A stretch of 32,256 nucleotides of DNA from Acidimicrobiales bacterium (GCA_012513855.1 JAAZBK010000509.1:1-32256), one strand, 5' to 3'; positions 8,543 through 16,233 are shown, numbered from the stretch's first letter. Numbers and translations: made by a program. The notes: generated by a model from the letters alone, not told the origin.

Positions 8543-9769
8543 GTGGCCGACATCGCTGCTCTCAAGTCCCGTGTCGACGCGGCGGTCGCGTCGGACACCG
8601 ACCACCTCATCGGGATCTCGCGCCAGATCCACGGCCGGCCCGAGCTGGCGTTCGAGGAGCGGCACGCCCACGACCTGTTGACCGGGGCGCTCGAGGACGC
8701 CGGCTTCCAGGTCGAGCGCTCGGCCTTCGGTCTCGACACCGCGTTCGCCGCGCGCGTCGGGAGCGGCGACGGGCCACTGGTCGCCATCCTCTGCGAGTAC
8801 GACGCCCTCCCGGGCATCGGCCACGCGTGCGGTCACAACGTCATCGCGGCAGCCGGTCTGGGCGCAGGCCTCGCCGCGGCCCGCTTCGCGGAGGAGCTCG
8901 GCGGCTCGCTCGTGGTGCTCGGCACGCCGGCTGAGGAGGGTGGCGGAGGCAAGGTGATGATGGCCGAGCGAGGGGCATTCGAGGGCGTCGACGCGGCCCT
9001 GATGATCCACCCCGCCGGGCTGGACCTCGCCCGCTTCGGGGCCATCGCCATCCAACAGGTCGCGGTCACCTACCGCGGTCACGCAGCCCACGCGGCGGCC
9101 GCGCCCCACCTGGGGCGCAACGCACTGGACGCCGCCGTGCTCGGCTACGTGAACGTGGCCGCTCTGCGTCAGCACATCCTGCCCACCGAGCGGATCCACG
9201 GGATCTTCACCGACGGGGGACGGGCGCCCAACGTGGTGCCCGAGAGCGCCTCGACCTTCTGGTACGTCCGGTCGCCCACCGTGGCGGGGCTCGCCGCCCT
9301 CAAGGAGCGCGTGATGGCTGCACTGGAGGCAGGCGCGACGGCCACCGGCTGCACCGTGGAGCACGAATGGCAGCATCCGGCCTACGCCGACATGGTCGAC
9401 AACGACGTCCTGGTCGATCTGTACCGGCAGAACGTGGAGCGGACCGGCCGCACGCTGGTGGAACCCGACGACCAGATCAAGGTGGTGGGGAGCACCGACA
9501 TGGGGAACGTGAGCCACCTGGTGCCGTCGATCCACCCGACCATCGCGGTCTCGCCGCCGAACGTGCCGATCCACACCACCGACTTCGAGCGCTTCGCCGG
9601 CGGTTCCGAGGGCGATCGTGCCGTCATCGACGGCGCCCGCACCCTGGCCGGGATGGTCGTCGACCTGTGGGTCGACCGCTCCCTCCTGACGGCGGTGAAG
9701 GAAGACTTCGCGGCGGCCCGTGCCGCGGGCCGTGCCTCGGGCCGCGCCAGCGTCCTCACGGGCTCCTGA
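8543..9769 (+). CDS. M20D-family amidohydrolase / peptidase (AbgB-like)
   Basis: 408 aa. M20 enzymes are di-metal hydrolases of amide bonds; the M20D group includes p-aminobenzoyl-glutamate hydrolase subunit B and N-acyl-amino acid amidohydrolases. Seen: RQIHGRPELAFEE at the N-terminus, CEYDALPGIGHACGHN (metal-binding Asp, Cys and His), GTPAEEGGGGKVMM (catalytic Glu pair), a dimerisation domain with HAAHAAAAPHLGRNALDA, and GSTDMGNVSHLVPSIHPTIAV near the end. No signal peptide, so cytoplasmic. GTG at 8543 is selected because a TAACCT box lies 6 nt upstream and the protein then starts one helix before the RQIH motif. The exact substrate cannot be read from the sequence. Confidence 0.9.
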   Translation: MADIAALKSRVDAAVASDTDHLIGISRQIHGRPELAFEERHAHDLLTGALEDAGFQVERSAFGLDTAFAARVGSGDGPLVAILCEYDALPGIGHACGHNVIAAAGLGAGLAAARFAEELGGSLVVLGTPAEEGGGGKVMMAERGAFEGVDAALMIHPAGLDLARFGAIAIQQVAVTYRGHAAHAAAAPHLGRNALDAAVLGYVNVAALRQHILPTERIHGIFTDGGRAPNVVPESASTFWYVRSPTVAGLAALKERVMAALEAGATATGCTVEHEWQHPAYADMVDNDVLVDLYRQNVERTGRTLVEPDDQIKVVGSTDMGNVSHLVPSIHPTIAVSPPNVPIHTTDFERFAGGSEGDRAVIDGARTLAGMVVDLWVDRSLLTAVKEDFAAARAAGRASGRASVLTGS

Positions 9770-9835
9770 ACCCGGCCGGCGCGGGTCCGGCGCGGCCGTC
9801 ACGGTGGGTCGACGGGCCTCCCACCAGGTCAGGGC

Positions 9836-9857
9836 GGATCCCCTGGGTGAGGGGTCC
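9836..9857 (+). terminator. possible hairpin between amidohydrolase gene and thyX
   Basis: GGATCCCCT-GGGTG-AGGGGTCC can form a stem with one bulged T. There is no T tract, so rho-independent termination is doubtful. It could instead shape the thyX promoter region, whose -10 box begins 8 nt further on. Confidence 0.25.
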
Positions 9858-9864
9858 GAGCCTC

Positions 9865-9870
9865 TAGCCT
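9865..9870 (+). promoter_or_regulatory. -10 box (TAGCCT) of thyX
   Basis: TAGCCT ends 8 nt before the GTG at 9879. No Shine-Dalgarno sequence is present, so the transcript is probably leaderless. It also supports GTG 9879 as the start rather than the upstream ORF extension at 9720. Confidence 0.45.
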
Positions 9871-9878
9871 CCTCACCC

Positions 9879-11495
9879 GTGACCGTCTACGTCGCCGAAG
9901 AGTTCACCAGCGAGGAAGCCGACGTCCTCCGCCGCTACTTCACCAACCTGGACAGCCCGGTGTTCGCTCTGGTGAACCTGCCCGAGGTGGTGAAGGGGGC
10001 GCTGTTCGCCCGCTACTCACGCTCGGCCAAGAGCCTCCGCCGGCTGTTCCTCGACGAGTTCGTGGGCGAGCTCGACATCTCGGGCGACCAGTCGATCGAC
10101 GCCACCATCGGGCTCCGTCGGGCCGAGGAGCTCTACGACCGCGTGTTCTTCGAGTACGGCGACGACTCCGTGGCGCAGCTCGGTGGAGTGCACCTGGCGT
10201 GCGAGCAGGCCTCCAACCTGCTCACCAAGGTGCTCGAGTGGGGTCGGCTCATGTCGTACCTCGAGCAGTCGACGCGATACATCGCCTACGACGCCCGGAT
10301 CGGCGGCCGCTACCGCTTCCACCGCGACCCGGCCGTGCTCGGGTCTCCGCTCGGAACCCGCTACGTCGGTGAGATGGACCGCCTGTTCGACACCTACGCC
10401 GCGCTGCTGCCCAAGCTCACCGACTTCTTCCGGGAGCAGTTTCCGAAGGACCCGAACGACTCCGACTTCGTCTACCGCCAGGCCATCCGGGCCAAGGCGT
10501 TCGACTCCCTGCGTGGGATCCTTCCGGCCGCATCGCTCTCCAACGTGGGCATCTACGGGACCGGTCAGGCGTATGAGGCCCTGCTCCTGCGGATGCGCTC
10601 GCACCCTCTACCAGAGGCCCGGACCTACGCCGACCTGATGCTCCACGAGCTCCGCAAGGTGATCCCCTCGTTCCTGAAGAGGGTCGACCTCGACGATCGC
10701 GGCGTGGCGTGGAGCACCTACCTGGCCGCCAACCGCTCGGCCATGGACGAGGTGGCGGAACGGCTGTTCCCGGCCGACGGCACCGTCGAGGAGTCACCGC
10801 TCGTGACCCTCACCGACTTCGATCCCGATGCGGAGATCAAGATGGTGGCGGCGATGCTCTACGCCCACACCAACCGGCCCGAGGCCCAGGTCGAGGCGGT
10901 GGTCCGGGCCATGTCCGCCCAGGACCGGCTCGAGGTCGTGCGGGCCTACGTGGGGGAGAGGTCGAACCGGCGGCACCGGCCCGGTCGGGCCCTCGAACGG
11001 ATCGACTACCGATTCGACGTGCTGGCCGACTACGGCGCGTTCCGAGACCTCCAGCGGCACCGGATGCTCACCGTCGAGTGGCAGCAGCTCAGCCCCCGGC
11101 ACGGCTACGTGCGTCCGGAGTCGATCGACCTGGCTGGTCAGCGCGACGAGTTCGACGCGGCCATGGAGCGGTCGGCTGCGCTGCACGACCTCCTCGAACC
11201 CCGTTTCCCGGCGCAGGCCCCCTATGCGGTGGCCCTCGCCTTCAAGGTCCGGTTCGTGATGCAGATGAACGCCCGGGAAGCCATGCACATGCTCGAGCTC
11301 CGCAGCGGGCCGCAGGGCCACCCGTCGTACCGTGAGGTCGCTCAGGACATGCACCGGCAGGTGGCCGAGGTCGCCGGTCACCACGCGGTGGCCGAGATGA
11401 TGCGCTACGTCGACCACTCTCCGGAGCCGTCTCTGGAACGGCTTGACGCCGAGCGCCGGGCCGAAGCCCGCCGGTCAGGTGGCACTTCCGCCTGA
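9879..11495 (+). CDS. thyX: long, two-domain ThyX-family (FAD-dependent thymidylate synthase-like) protein
   Basis: 538 aa, about twice the usual ThyX length (~220-270 aa). ThyX makes dTMP from dUMP using methylene-tetrahydrofolate and FADH2. Two ThyX-like halves are visible. In the first, residues 121-134 read WGRLMSYLEQSTRY, which aligns with the ThyX signature RHRxxSxxEqSxRY except that RHR is WGR. In the second, QRHR at 392-395 is intact but followed by MLTVEWQQLSPRHGY, two residues longer than the usual spacing. The C-terminal NAREAMHMLELR matches the region with the catalytic Arg. The first half also has SLRGILPAASLSNVGIYGTGQA. The GTG at 9879 follows a TAGCCT box and excludes the low-complexity upstream extension. 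Whether this is the cell's active thymidylate synthase is not certain. Confidence 0.85.
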   Translation: MTVYVAEEFTSEEADVLRRYFTNLDSPVFALVNLPEVVKGALFARYSRSAKSLRRLFLDEFVGELDISGDQSIDATIGLRRAEELYDRVFFEYGDDSVAQLGGVHLACEQASNLLTKVLEWGRLMSYLEQSTRYIAYDARIGGRYRFHRDPAVLGSPLGTRYVGEMDRLFDTYAALLPKLTDFFREQFPKDPNDSDFVYRQAIRAKAFDSLRGILPAASLSNVGIYGTGQAYEALLLRMRSHPLPEARTYADLMLHELRKVIPSFLKRVDLDDRGVAWSTYLAANRSAMDEVAERLFPADGTVEESPLVTLTDFDPDAEIKMVAAMLYAHTNRPEAQVEAVVRAMSAQDRLEVVRAYVGERSNRRHRPGRALERIDYRFDVLADYGAFRDLQRHRMLTVEWQQLSPRHGYVRPESIDLAGQRDEFDAAMERSAALHDLLEPRFPAQAPYAVALAFKVRFVMQMNAREAMHMLELRSGPQGHPSYREVAQDMHRQVAEVAGHHAVAEMMRYVDHSPEPSLERLDAERRAEARRSGGTSA

Positions 11496-11534
11496 TTTCT
11501 GGTTCGTGGATGCGGCATCGCGTGCGCGTGCGCG

Positions 11535-11540
11535 TATGAT
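11535..11540 (+). promoter_or_regulatory. -10 box (TATGAT) of the acidic protein gene
   Basis: TATGAT is a near-perfect -10 hexamer in a GC-rich stretch after the thyX stop. The expected transcript start is near 11547, giving a ~45-nt leader to the ATG at 11592. No clear -35. Confidence 0.5.
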
Positions 11541-11591
11541 CCGCCGCGACCTTCGGCCCGTTGGCCCCCGACCTCTCCAGTGAAGGACCCC

Positions 11592-12116
11592 ATGTCTGAC
11601 GAAGAAATCATCGAAGACGACGACCTCGAGGTCGATGACGAAGACGACGACCTCGAGGAAGACGTCATCGATGACGAGGCGTTCGACGACGACGACGAAG
11701 CCATCGACGTCGACGAGGACGACGATGTGGTCGACGACCTCGACGAAGAGGAAGAGGACGAGAAGAAGAAGGCCGCCCCGTCGTCCACCCGCAACCGCTC
11801 TGGCTCTGGGTCCGGCGACGAGGAGGAGGAGGAGGACGACGACGACCTCGACCCCGACGACGTCGAGGAGGATCTGGACACGATCCTGCGCGACCGCATC
11901 AAGGCCGGCGCCGACGACGACGAAGACGAGGACGAGGAGGCTCCGGCCGACGACCGCTCCGAGGGCGGCGACCGGCTCGCCCCCCGCGCCGCCGAGGAGT
12001 TCTCCTGCCCCGCCTGCTTCCTGCTCGTCCGGCGCAGCCAGTTCAGCTCGAAGCGCACCGACTGCCCGGGTGGGTTCGACGGCGAGGACTGCCCGATGAA
12101 GGAACGCTTCGCCTGA
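11592..12116 (+). CDS. acidic protein with C-terminal Cys-ribbon (DUF4193-like)
   Basis: 174 aa. The first ~110 residues are extremely acidic, made largely of Asp and Glu runs, with a short basic break (KKKAAPSSTRNR). Then comes LDTILRDRIKAG and a C-terminal segment EEFSCPACFLLVRRSQFSSK with further Cys in DCPGG and DCP. The CPAC-FLLVRRSQ part matches the end of actinobacterial DUF4193 proteins, whose function is unknown; the long acidic N-terminus is an enlargement relative to the ~100-aa members I know. AAGGA lies 4 nt before the ATG at 11592; the in-frame GTG at 11580 would add four residues and overlaps that site. The repetitive GAC/GAG codons explain several spurious shadow ORFs. Confidence 0.82.
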   Translation: MSDEEIIEDDDLEVDDEDDDLEEDVIDDEAFDDDDEAIDVDEDDDVVDDLDEEEEDEKKKAAPSSTRNRSGSGSGDEEEEEDDDDLDPDDVEEDLDTILRDRIKAGADDDEDEDEEAPADDRSEGGDRLAPRAAEEFSCPACFLLVRRSQFSSKRTDCPGGFDGEDCPMKERFA

Positions 12117-12210
12117 GGTCGCCCGGTCGGTGAAGCGGCCAGGTGGTCACGGCGTGGCCCGGGCGACCTGCCATTCGCTCCCGGGTCCGTCGGTCGGTCA
12201 AAATGGAGAG

Positions 12211-12759
12211 GTGACCGACTCGAAGCGACCTGCCGAGCAAGCCGTCGAGCTGGCGGTGTTCGCACCCATCGGGTTCGCGCTGGAAGCGAAGAGCCTCCTG
12301 CCCACGTTCGTCGAACGGGGACGGCAGCAGGTGATGATGGCCAAGATGGTCGGTCGCTTCGCGGTGACCCAGGGTCAGGCGGTGGGCAAGCGGCGGCTGT
12401 CCCAGGCCCAGGCCCAGGCGGAGGCGCTGCTGGCGGAGTTCGGGGTCGGTGCCCCGGCTCCGGAACGCTCGACCGGCGCGGATCGGACCGCTGCGGATCA
12501 GAACGGATCCAGGTCGCCCGTCGCCCCGACCTCTGCGACCTCGACCACACCGGCGCCGGCGTCGGACCGGGTGGCGCAGTCCAGTGCGGCTTCGGCCGAC
12601 CTCGCCATCGCCGACTACGACAGCCTGGCCGCGTCCCACGTGATCCCGCGGTTGGCCGGCCTCGACGACGTCGAGCTGGAGGCCGTCAGGGCCTATGAGT
12701 CGGCCCACCGGGCCCGCAAGACGATCCTGGGCAAGATCGCCCAGCTCCAGGGCAGCTAG
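12211..12759 (+). CDS. conserved hypothetical helical protein
   Basis: 182 aa from the GTG at 12211. The N-terminal ~65 residues are a hydrophobic/amphipathic helical region (PAEQAVELAVFAPIGFALEA, LPTFVERGRQQVMMAKMVGR). A Ser/Thr/Pro/Ala linker follows, and the C-terminus ends in IADYDSLAASHVIPRLAGLD, then LEAVRAYESAHRARKTILGKIAQLQ. I recall very similar C-terminal helices in other actinobacterial proteins of unknown function, so the tail is a conserved small module. The GTG is preceded by GGAGAG; the track start at 12130 would add a poorly conserved basic leader. No membrane segment strong enough to call. Function unknown. Confidence 0.75.
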   Translation: MTDSKRPAEQAVELAVFAPIGFALEAKSLLPTFVERGRQQVMMAKMVGRFAVTQGQAVGKRRLSQAQAQAEALLAEFGVGAPAPERSTGADRTAADQNGSRSPVAPTSATSTTPAPASDRVAQSSAASADLAIADYDSLAASHVIPRLAGLDDVELEAVRAYESAHRARKTILGKIAQLQGS

Positions 12760-12765
12760 CGCCCC

Positions 12766-13269
12766 GTGGAGAGCGCTCGGCGTGCCGAGGCCGCCGACCT
12801 CACCGAGGTGGTCGCGCTGGCTCGAGAGGGTCAGGCAGAGCTCAGGCTCAACCGTGGGGGAGCGATCTGGTCGGTCCGGGAGGCGCGCCGGGAGCCCATC
12901 GACGACGACCTGATGGGAGCGCTCGCGGGTGAACCGGGCCGCTTCATCGTGGTGGGGCTGATCGACGCGACCATCGTGGGGTTCGGCGCTATGCACCTCG
13001 AGACGCTCCACGATCACGACGTCCTGGCCGTCGTGACCGATCTCTACGTGGTGAAGGAAGCCCGTGGGGTGGGGGTGGGCGAAGCCATGATGGACCTCCT
13101 CCTGGACCACGCCGGCGACGCCGGTGCCGTGGGGATCGACGCCCTGGCCCTGCCGGGCGACAGGGCCACCAAGAACTTCTTCGAACGCTTCGGGCTCACC
13201 GCGAGGGCGATCCTGGTGCATCGGTCCCTCCGGTCACCAGAGGCCGCGAGCGGGGGCGAGTATCGGTGA
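12766..13269 (+). CDS. GNAT-family N-acetyltransferase
   Basis: 167 aa. The GNAT fold transfers an acetyl group from acetyl-CoA to an amine. Visible parts: N-terminal strand-helix ARRAEAADLTEVVALAREG, central strands IVVGLIDATIVGFGAMHLE, then VVTDLYVVKEARGVGVGEAMM, where the R/Q-x-x-G-x-G/A pyrophosphate loop appears as ARGVGVGEA, and the last helix-strand RATKNFFERFGLTARAILV. Substrate is unknown. The GTG start lies 6 nt after the previous stop, and the stop overlaps the start of the Nudix gene (GTGA), so the two are co-translated. Confidence 0.88.
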   Translation: MESARRAEAADLTEVVALAREGQAELRLNRGGAIWSVREARREPIDDDLMGALAGEPGRFIVVGLIDATIVGFGAMHLETLHDHDVLAVVTDLYVVKEARGVGVGEAMMDLLLDHAGDAGAVGIDALALPGDRATKNFFERFGLTARAILVHRSLRSPEAASGGEYR

Positions 13270-13694
13270 GCGGCCCGCACGTGGCCGTCAGCGCGGTCCT
13301 GGTCGACGACGACCGGCTGCTCCTCGTCCGGCGGGGCCACGGTCCGGCCGCCGGGACCTGGGCGGTACCGGGCGGTCGGGTGGAGGAGGGTGAGATGCTC
13401 GCCGAGGCCGTGGTGAGGGAGCTTCGGGAGGAGACCGCCCTGGAGGGGGTGTGCGGCCGCCTGATCGGCGTCCTGGAGCTGCTCGCCGACCCCGACCCGC
13501 CTGAGCACGAGGGTCCTGAGCACTTCGTGATCCTCTGCCACGAGGTGTCGCTCCTGGAATCGGCAGAGCCCGAGGCCGGAGACGACGCCGCCGAGGCCCG
13601 CTGGGTGGACCTCGGCGACGTCGCTGAGCTCAGGTTGGCACCCGGCCTGGCCGAGTTCCTGCACGACCACGCGATCATCGAGACGATCACGTGA
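13266..13694 (+). CDS. Nudix hydrolase
   Basis: 142 aa. Nudix enzymes hydrolyse nucleoside diphosphates linked to another moiety. A complete Nudix box is present: GRVEEGEMLAEAVVRELREE followed by TAL, fitting Gx5Ex7REUxEExGU except for Ala in place of the last Gly. The preceding AVSAVLVDDDRLLLVRRGHGPAAGTWAVPGG is typical of the MutT/ADP-ribose pyrophosphatase type. The GTG start overlaps the GNAT stop by 4 nt. A perfect 12-bp palindrome GATCACGTGATC covers its stop codon, where it meets the convergent enoyl-CoA hydratase gene. Confidence 0.93.
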   Translation: MSGPHVAVSAVLVDDDRLLLVRRGHGPAAGTWAVPGGRVEEGEMLAEAVVRELREETALEGVCGRLIGVLELLADPDPPEHEGPEHFVILCHEVSLLESAEPEAGDDAAEARWVDLGDVAELRLAPGLAEFLHDHAIIETIT

Positions 13695-13712
13695 TCTGGA
13701 GGATCTAGAGGG

Positions 13713-14489
13713 TCACTTGCCCTTCCACACGGGATCGCGCTTCTCGATGAAGGCGGTGAGGCCCTCGCCGAAGTCCTCGGTCTGGAACATCTTGACCATG
13801 CCCTCGCCCGACAGCTTCCAGCCGACCTCGTCGGGCTGATCGGTGGCGGCCAGGATGATCGAGCGGCTCTCGCGAACTGCGAGGGGAGCAGCCTGGGTGA
13901 CCTCTCCGGCCAGCTCCAGGGCGGTGTCGAGCGCTGCACCCTCGGCGCAGAGGCGGTTGACCAGCCCGAAGTGGTGGGCCCGCTCGGCCGGGAAGTCGAG
14001 ACGCCCGGTGAGCGCGAGCTCCATGGCGATGTTGCGGGGGATCTTGCGCGGGAGGCGGAAGAGGCCGCCGGCGCCGGCCACCAGGTTCCGCTTCACCTCG
14101 GGGATGCCGAACACGGCGGTGTCGGACGCCACCACCAGGTCGCAGGCCAGGACGATCTCGGTGCCACCGGCCAGAGCCGGACCGTCGACCGCGGCGATGA
14201 GCGGCTTGGTGCGCTCACGCTGGACGATGCCGGCGAAACCGCCCTTCTGGGTGGTCATGCCACCGGGATCGACGCTCATCTGCTTGAGGTCGGCGCCGGC
14301 GCAGAAGATGTAGCCCTTCTCGGTCCGGGCGCCGGTGATGATGCCGACCCAGGCTTCGGGGTCCTCTTCGAGGCGGTCGAGACCGGCCTCGATGCCCTGG
14401 GCGACGTCGGTGTTGACGGCGTTGCGGGCGTCCGGGCGGTTGATGGTGAGCACGGCCACGTGGCCGCGCAGTTCGTAATCGACGGTCAT
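13713..14489 (-). CDS. enoyl-CoA hydratase/isomerase family protein
   Basis: 258 aa. Crotonase-fold enzymes act on acyl-CoA thioesters, typically hydrating 2-enoyl-CoA in beta-oxidation. Seen: VAVLTINRPDARNAVN at the N-terminus, IFCAGADLKQM (oxyanion hole), AAVDGPALAGGTEIVLACDLVVAS with the second oxyanion-hole Gly, then IPEVKRNLVAGAGG, which keeps the Glu of the catalytic region, though the second catalytic Glu position is not certain. The C-terminus FQTEDFGEGLTAFIEKRDPVWKGK is typical. The ATG at 14489 starts directly at the fold; the 464-aa track ORF is an upstream frame extension into the next gene. A TACCGT box lies 8 nt upstream and a TGAC-N6-GTCA dyad lies over the likely -35, suggesting a repressor-controlled gene. 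Confidence 0.92.
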   Translation of the reverse strand: MTVDYELRGHVAVLTINRPDARNAVNTDVAQGIEAGLDRLEEDPEAWVGIITGARTEKGYIFCAGADLKQMSVDPGGMTTQKGGFAGIVQRERTKPLIAAVDGPALAGGTEIVLACDLVVASDTAVFGIPEVKRNLVAGAGGLFRLPRKIPRNIAMELALTGRLDFPAERAHHFGLVNRLCAEGAALDTALELAGEVTQAAPLAVRESRSIILAATDQPDEVGWKLSGEGMVKMFQTEDFGEGLTAFIEKRDPVWKGK

Positions 14490-14497
14490 GGGTCGAC

Positions 14498-14503
14498 ACG
14501 GTA
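14498..14503 (-). promoter_or_regulatory. -10 box (TACCGT) of the enoyl-CoA hydratase gene
   Basis: On the minus strand TACCGT ends 8 nt before the ATG at 14489. A -35-like CTGACT sits 16 nt upstream (14520-14525). No Shine-Dalgarno sequence, so leaderless. Confidence 0.45.
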
Positions 14504-14510
14504 CCGCACT

Positions 14511-14524
14511 TGACCGACCAGTCA
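14511..14524. promoter_or_regulatory. possible TetR-type operator over the -35 region
   Basis: TGACCGACCAGTCA is an imperfect palindrome (5 of 7 base pairs). It overlaps the putative -35 of the enoyl-CoA hydratase promoter. TGACnG...CnGTCA half-sites resemble operators of TetR-type regulators of fatty-acid catabolism in Actinobacteria. No regulator gene is adjacent. Confidence 0.35.
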
Positions 14525-14568
14525 GGTTTTCGGTGGAGCGCCGGCCTCCGACGCATCCACTGAGGCCC

Positions 14569-16155
14569 TCAAGCGGATTCGGGGCCGTCCTCGGAGGCGT
14601 TTTCGGCCGGCGCGTCGGTGGTCTGGGCCTCGGTGGTCTGGGCCTCGGTGCTCTGAGCGTCGGTGGACTGGGCCTCGGCGCTCGGTACCTCGGGGGTAGC
14701 GGCCTCGCCGACCTCGGTGGTGGGGGAGACGGCGTCGTCAGGCTGGGTGGGAGCGGCCTCGACCGAGCTGGCCTCTGCCTGGGCGGGGGTGGTGTCGGTC
14801 TCGGGCTTGGGGGGCTTGGGAGGACGCGGTGCGTCGGACCTGGGGGCACCCGATCCCTTGGCACCGCCGCGGGAACGGCTGCCGCCGCGCCCGCCCCTGC
14901 GCTTGGCGCCCTCGGGCGGCGGCGTGATGCCGAACTCCTGGGCGATGTGGGGGAGTCGTCCGGCCACCCGCGTGACCACGCCGATGAGCTCCTCGCCCGG
15001 CGTCTCGGGCTTGCTGGCCGGGGTGACCTGGAGGCGAACCGGCGAGAACGAGAGCGCGTCGAGCACGGTGGCCCAACGGTCGGGGACGGTGTCGGCCGTG
15101 AGAGCACCGGAGGCGGCCTCGATCAGCTTGGCGGCGACGTCGGGCGGCAGGGGAGCGCCGGCCTTGGGGGGACGCGAACTGAGGCGCAGGGCACGGACAA
15201 CTCGCCCGGTGGCGAGGGTCTCGCTGATCTCGGTGAGCCAGGCGCCCTGCTCGGCGTCGACGCGGCGGGCGAGGCCCTCCTTGATCTGCTCGGCGAGCGC
15301 CTTGGCCTCGTCGTCGCGGGCACCGACCTCGGCAGCCACCACCACCGAGCGGAGATCGCGGAGGTCGAGCTCGTCGAGGTCTGCCACCGCGGCTTCGGCG
15401 CGGTCGCGCCACTCCGCCACGCGGAGCGCGGGGTACAGGCGCTCGGCCACGGCCAGGAGGGCGTCGGCCTTGACCAGCGGCTGGCCGGCCGCCTTGGCCT
15501 GCTCGTTCTGCTTCTCGACCGCCTGGCGCACAGCGGGTACTCCGCCCCGCAGGAGCTGCTCGGCGATCACCTGCTCCTCGGGAGCGAGCGCCTCGAGCGC
15601 GGCCTTGCGGTGGGTGCGGGCGGGCCGGAGCCGCTTGGCCTTGGGGCGCGACGGGGGAGCGGGACGCTCCGGACGGGGGCGGCGGTTGCCACCCTCGCGT
15701 GGCCCCCGGCCGCGACGGTCACCGTCGGGGCCCCCACCTGAGCGCTCGCCATCGCGGCGCGAACGGCCCTCGCCGTCGCGGCGGCGGTCTCCGCGATCGC
15801 CACGACCGCGACCTCCGGGACGATCGCCGCGGTCGCGATCGCCGCGGTCTCGACGGTTGCCGCCTCGCTTCGGTGCCAGCGTGGTGGTGACCAGTTGATC
15901 GTCGGCCAGGTCGCGACCGATCAACTCGATGCGGCCCTCGGACTCCTTCTTGGTCTTGGGCGGGGTGACCGACAAGACCTCGGTTCCGTCCAGCGTGGTG
16001 TCGACCTCGGCCCGCAGGACGTCGCCGACGGACGCCCCCTGGGGGAGCCGGTCGGCGCCGACCACGCCCTTGGGCTGCTTGGCCCCGGCCGCGCGCCAGG
16101 TCCAGGTCTGGTCCTCGCGGACGCTGGTGAGCTCGATGTCGATCTTGCGGGACAT
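14569..16155 (-). CDS. RGG-rich hypothetical protein with globular N-terminal and central domains
   Basis: 528 aa, family not recognised. Residues ~1-90 look like a small beta-barrel (KIDIELTSVREDQTWTWRAAG, then GVVGADRLPQGASVGDVLRAEV). Residues ~95-170 are an Arg/Gly/Asp-rich stretch full of RGD/RGG-type repeats (RDRGDRDRGDRPGGRGRGD), typical of disordered RNA-binding segments. A helical domain follows (~175-400), then a second RGG patch (RRGGRGGSRSRGGAKG) and an acidic Thr/Ala/Gln tail with near-repeats of EAQTT/DAQST. No signal peptide. The ATG at 16155 follows a TAGGTT box. RNA binding is an inference from composition only. The opposite strand gives long glycine-rich shadow ORFs. Confidence 0.82.
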   Translation of the reverse strand: MSRKIDIELTSVREDQTWTWRAAGAKQPKGVVGADRLPQGASVGDVLRAEVDTTLDGTEVLSVTPPKTKKESEGRIELIGRDLADDQLVTTTLAPKRGGNRRDRGDRDRGDRPGGRGRGDRGDRRRDGEGRSRRDGERSGGGPDGDRRGRGPREGGNRRPRPERPAPPSRPKAKRLRPARTHRKAALEALAPEEQVIAEQLLRGGVPAVRQAVEKQNEQAKAAGQPLVKADALLAVAERLYPALRVAEWRDRAEAAVADLDELDLRDLRSVVVAAEVGARDDEAKALAEQIKEGLARRVDAEQGAWLTEISETLATGRVVRALRLSSRPPKAGAPLPPDVAAKLIEAASGALTADTVPDRWATVLDALSFSPVRLQVTPASKPETPGEELIGVVTRVAGRLPHIAQEFGITPPPEGAKRRGGRGGSRSRGGAKGSGAPRSDAPRPPKPPKPETDTTPAQAEASSVEAAPTQPDDAVSPTTEVGEAATPEVPSAEAQSTDAQSTEAQTTEAQTTDAPAENASEDGPESA

Positions 16156-16164
16156 AGGGGTGAC

Positions 16165-16170
16165 AACCTA
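16165..16170 (-). promoter_or_regulatory. -10 box (TAGGTT) of the RGG-protein gene
   Basis: TAGGTT on the minus strand ends 9 nt before the ATG at 16155. It lies in the 78-nt divergent region shared with the UvrA paralogue. No Shine-Dalgarno sequence. Confidence 0.4.
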
Positions 16171-16233
16171 CTAGGCGCGGCCGGCACGACTGACCGGGTA
16201 GACACCGGACCTGACCCCTTCCATGGAGAAGCG

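Noticed and set aside
11635-12099. Thr/Arg-rich ORF (154 aa) overlapping the acidic protein gene
   Set aside because: Frame-shifted reading of GAC/GAG repeats.
13685-13696. Perfect 12-bp palindrome GATCACGTGATC at the Nudix stop codon
   Set aside because: Mostly coding sequence; short and without a T tract, and GATC/CACGTG palindromes of this size are easily found by chance.
13713-15107. 464-aa ORF apparently fusing a Pro/Arg-rich domain to enoyl-CoA hydratase
   Set aside because: The N-terminal 200 residues lie in a shadow frame of the neighbouring RGG gene; ATG 14489 with its -10 box starts the hydratase.
14488-15741. 417-aa glycine-rich ORF opposite the RGG protein gene
   Set aside because: The low-complexity Gly/Leu repeats arise from reading the Ala/Thr/Gln and RGG codons backwards; the minus-strand gene has a promoter box, a globular N-domain and a sensible start.
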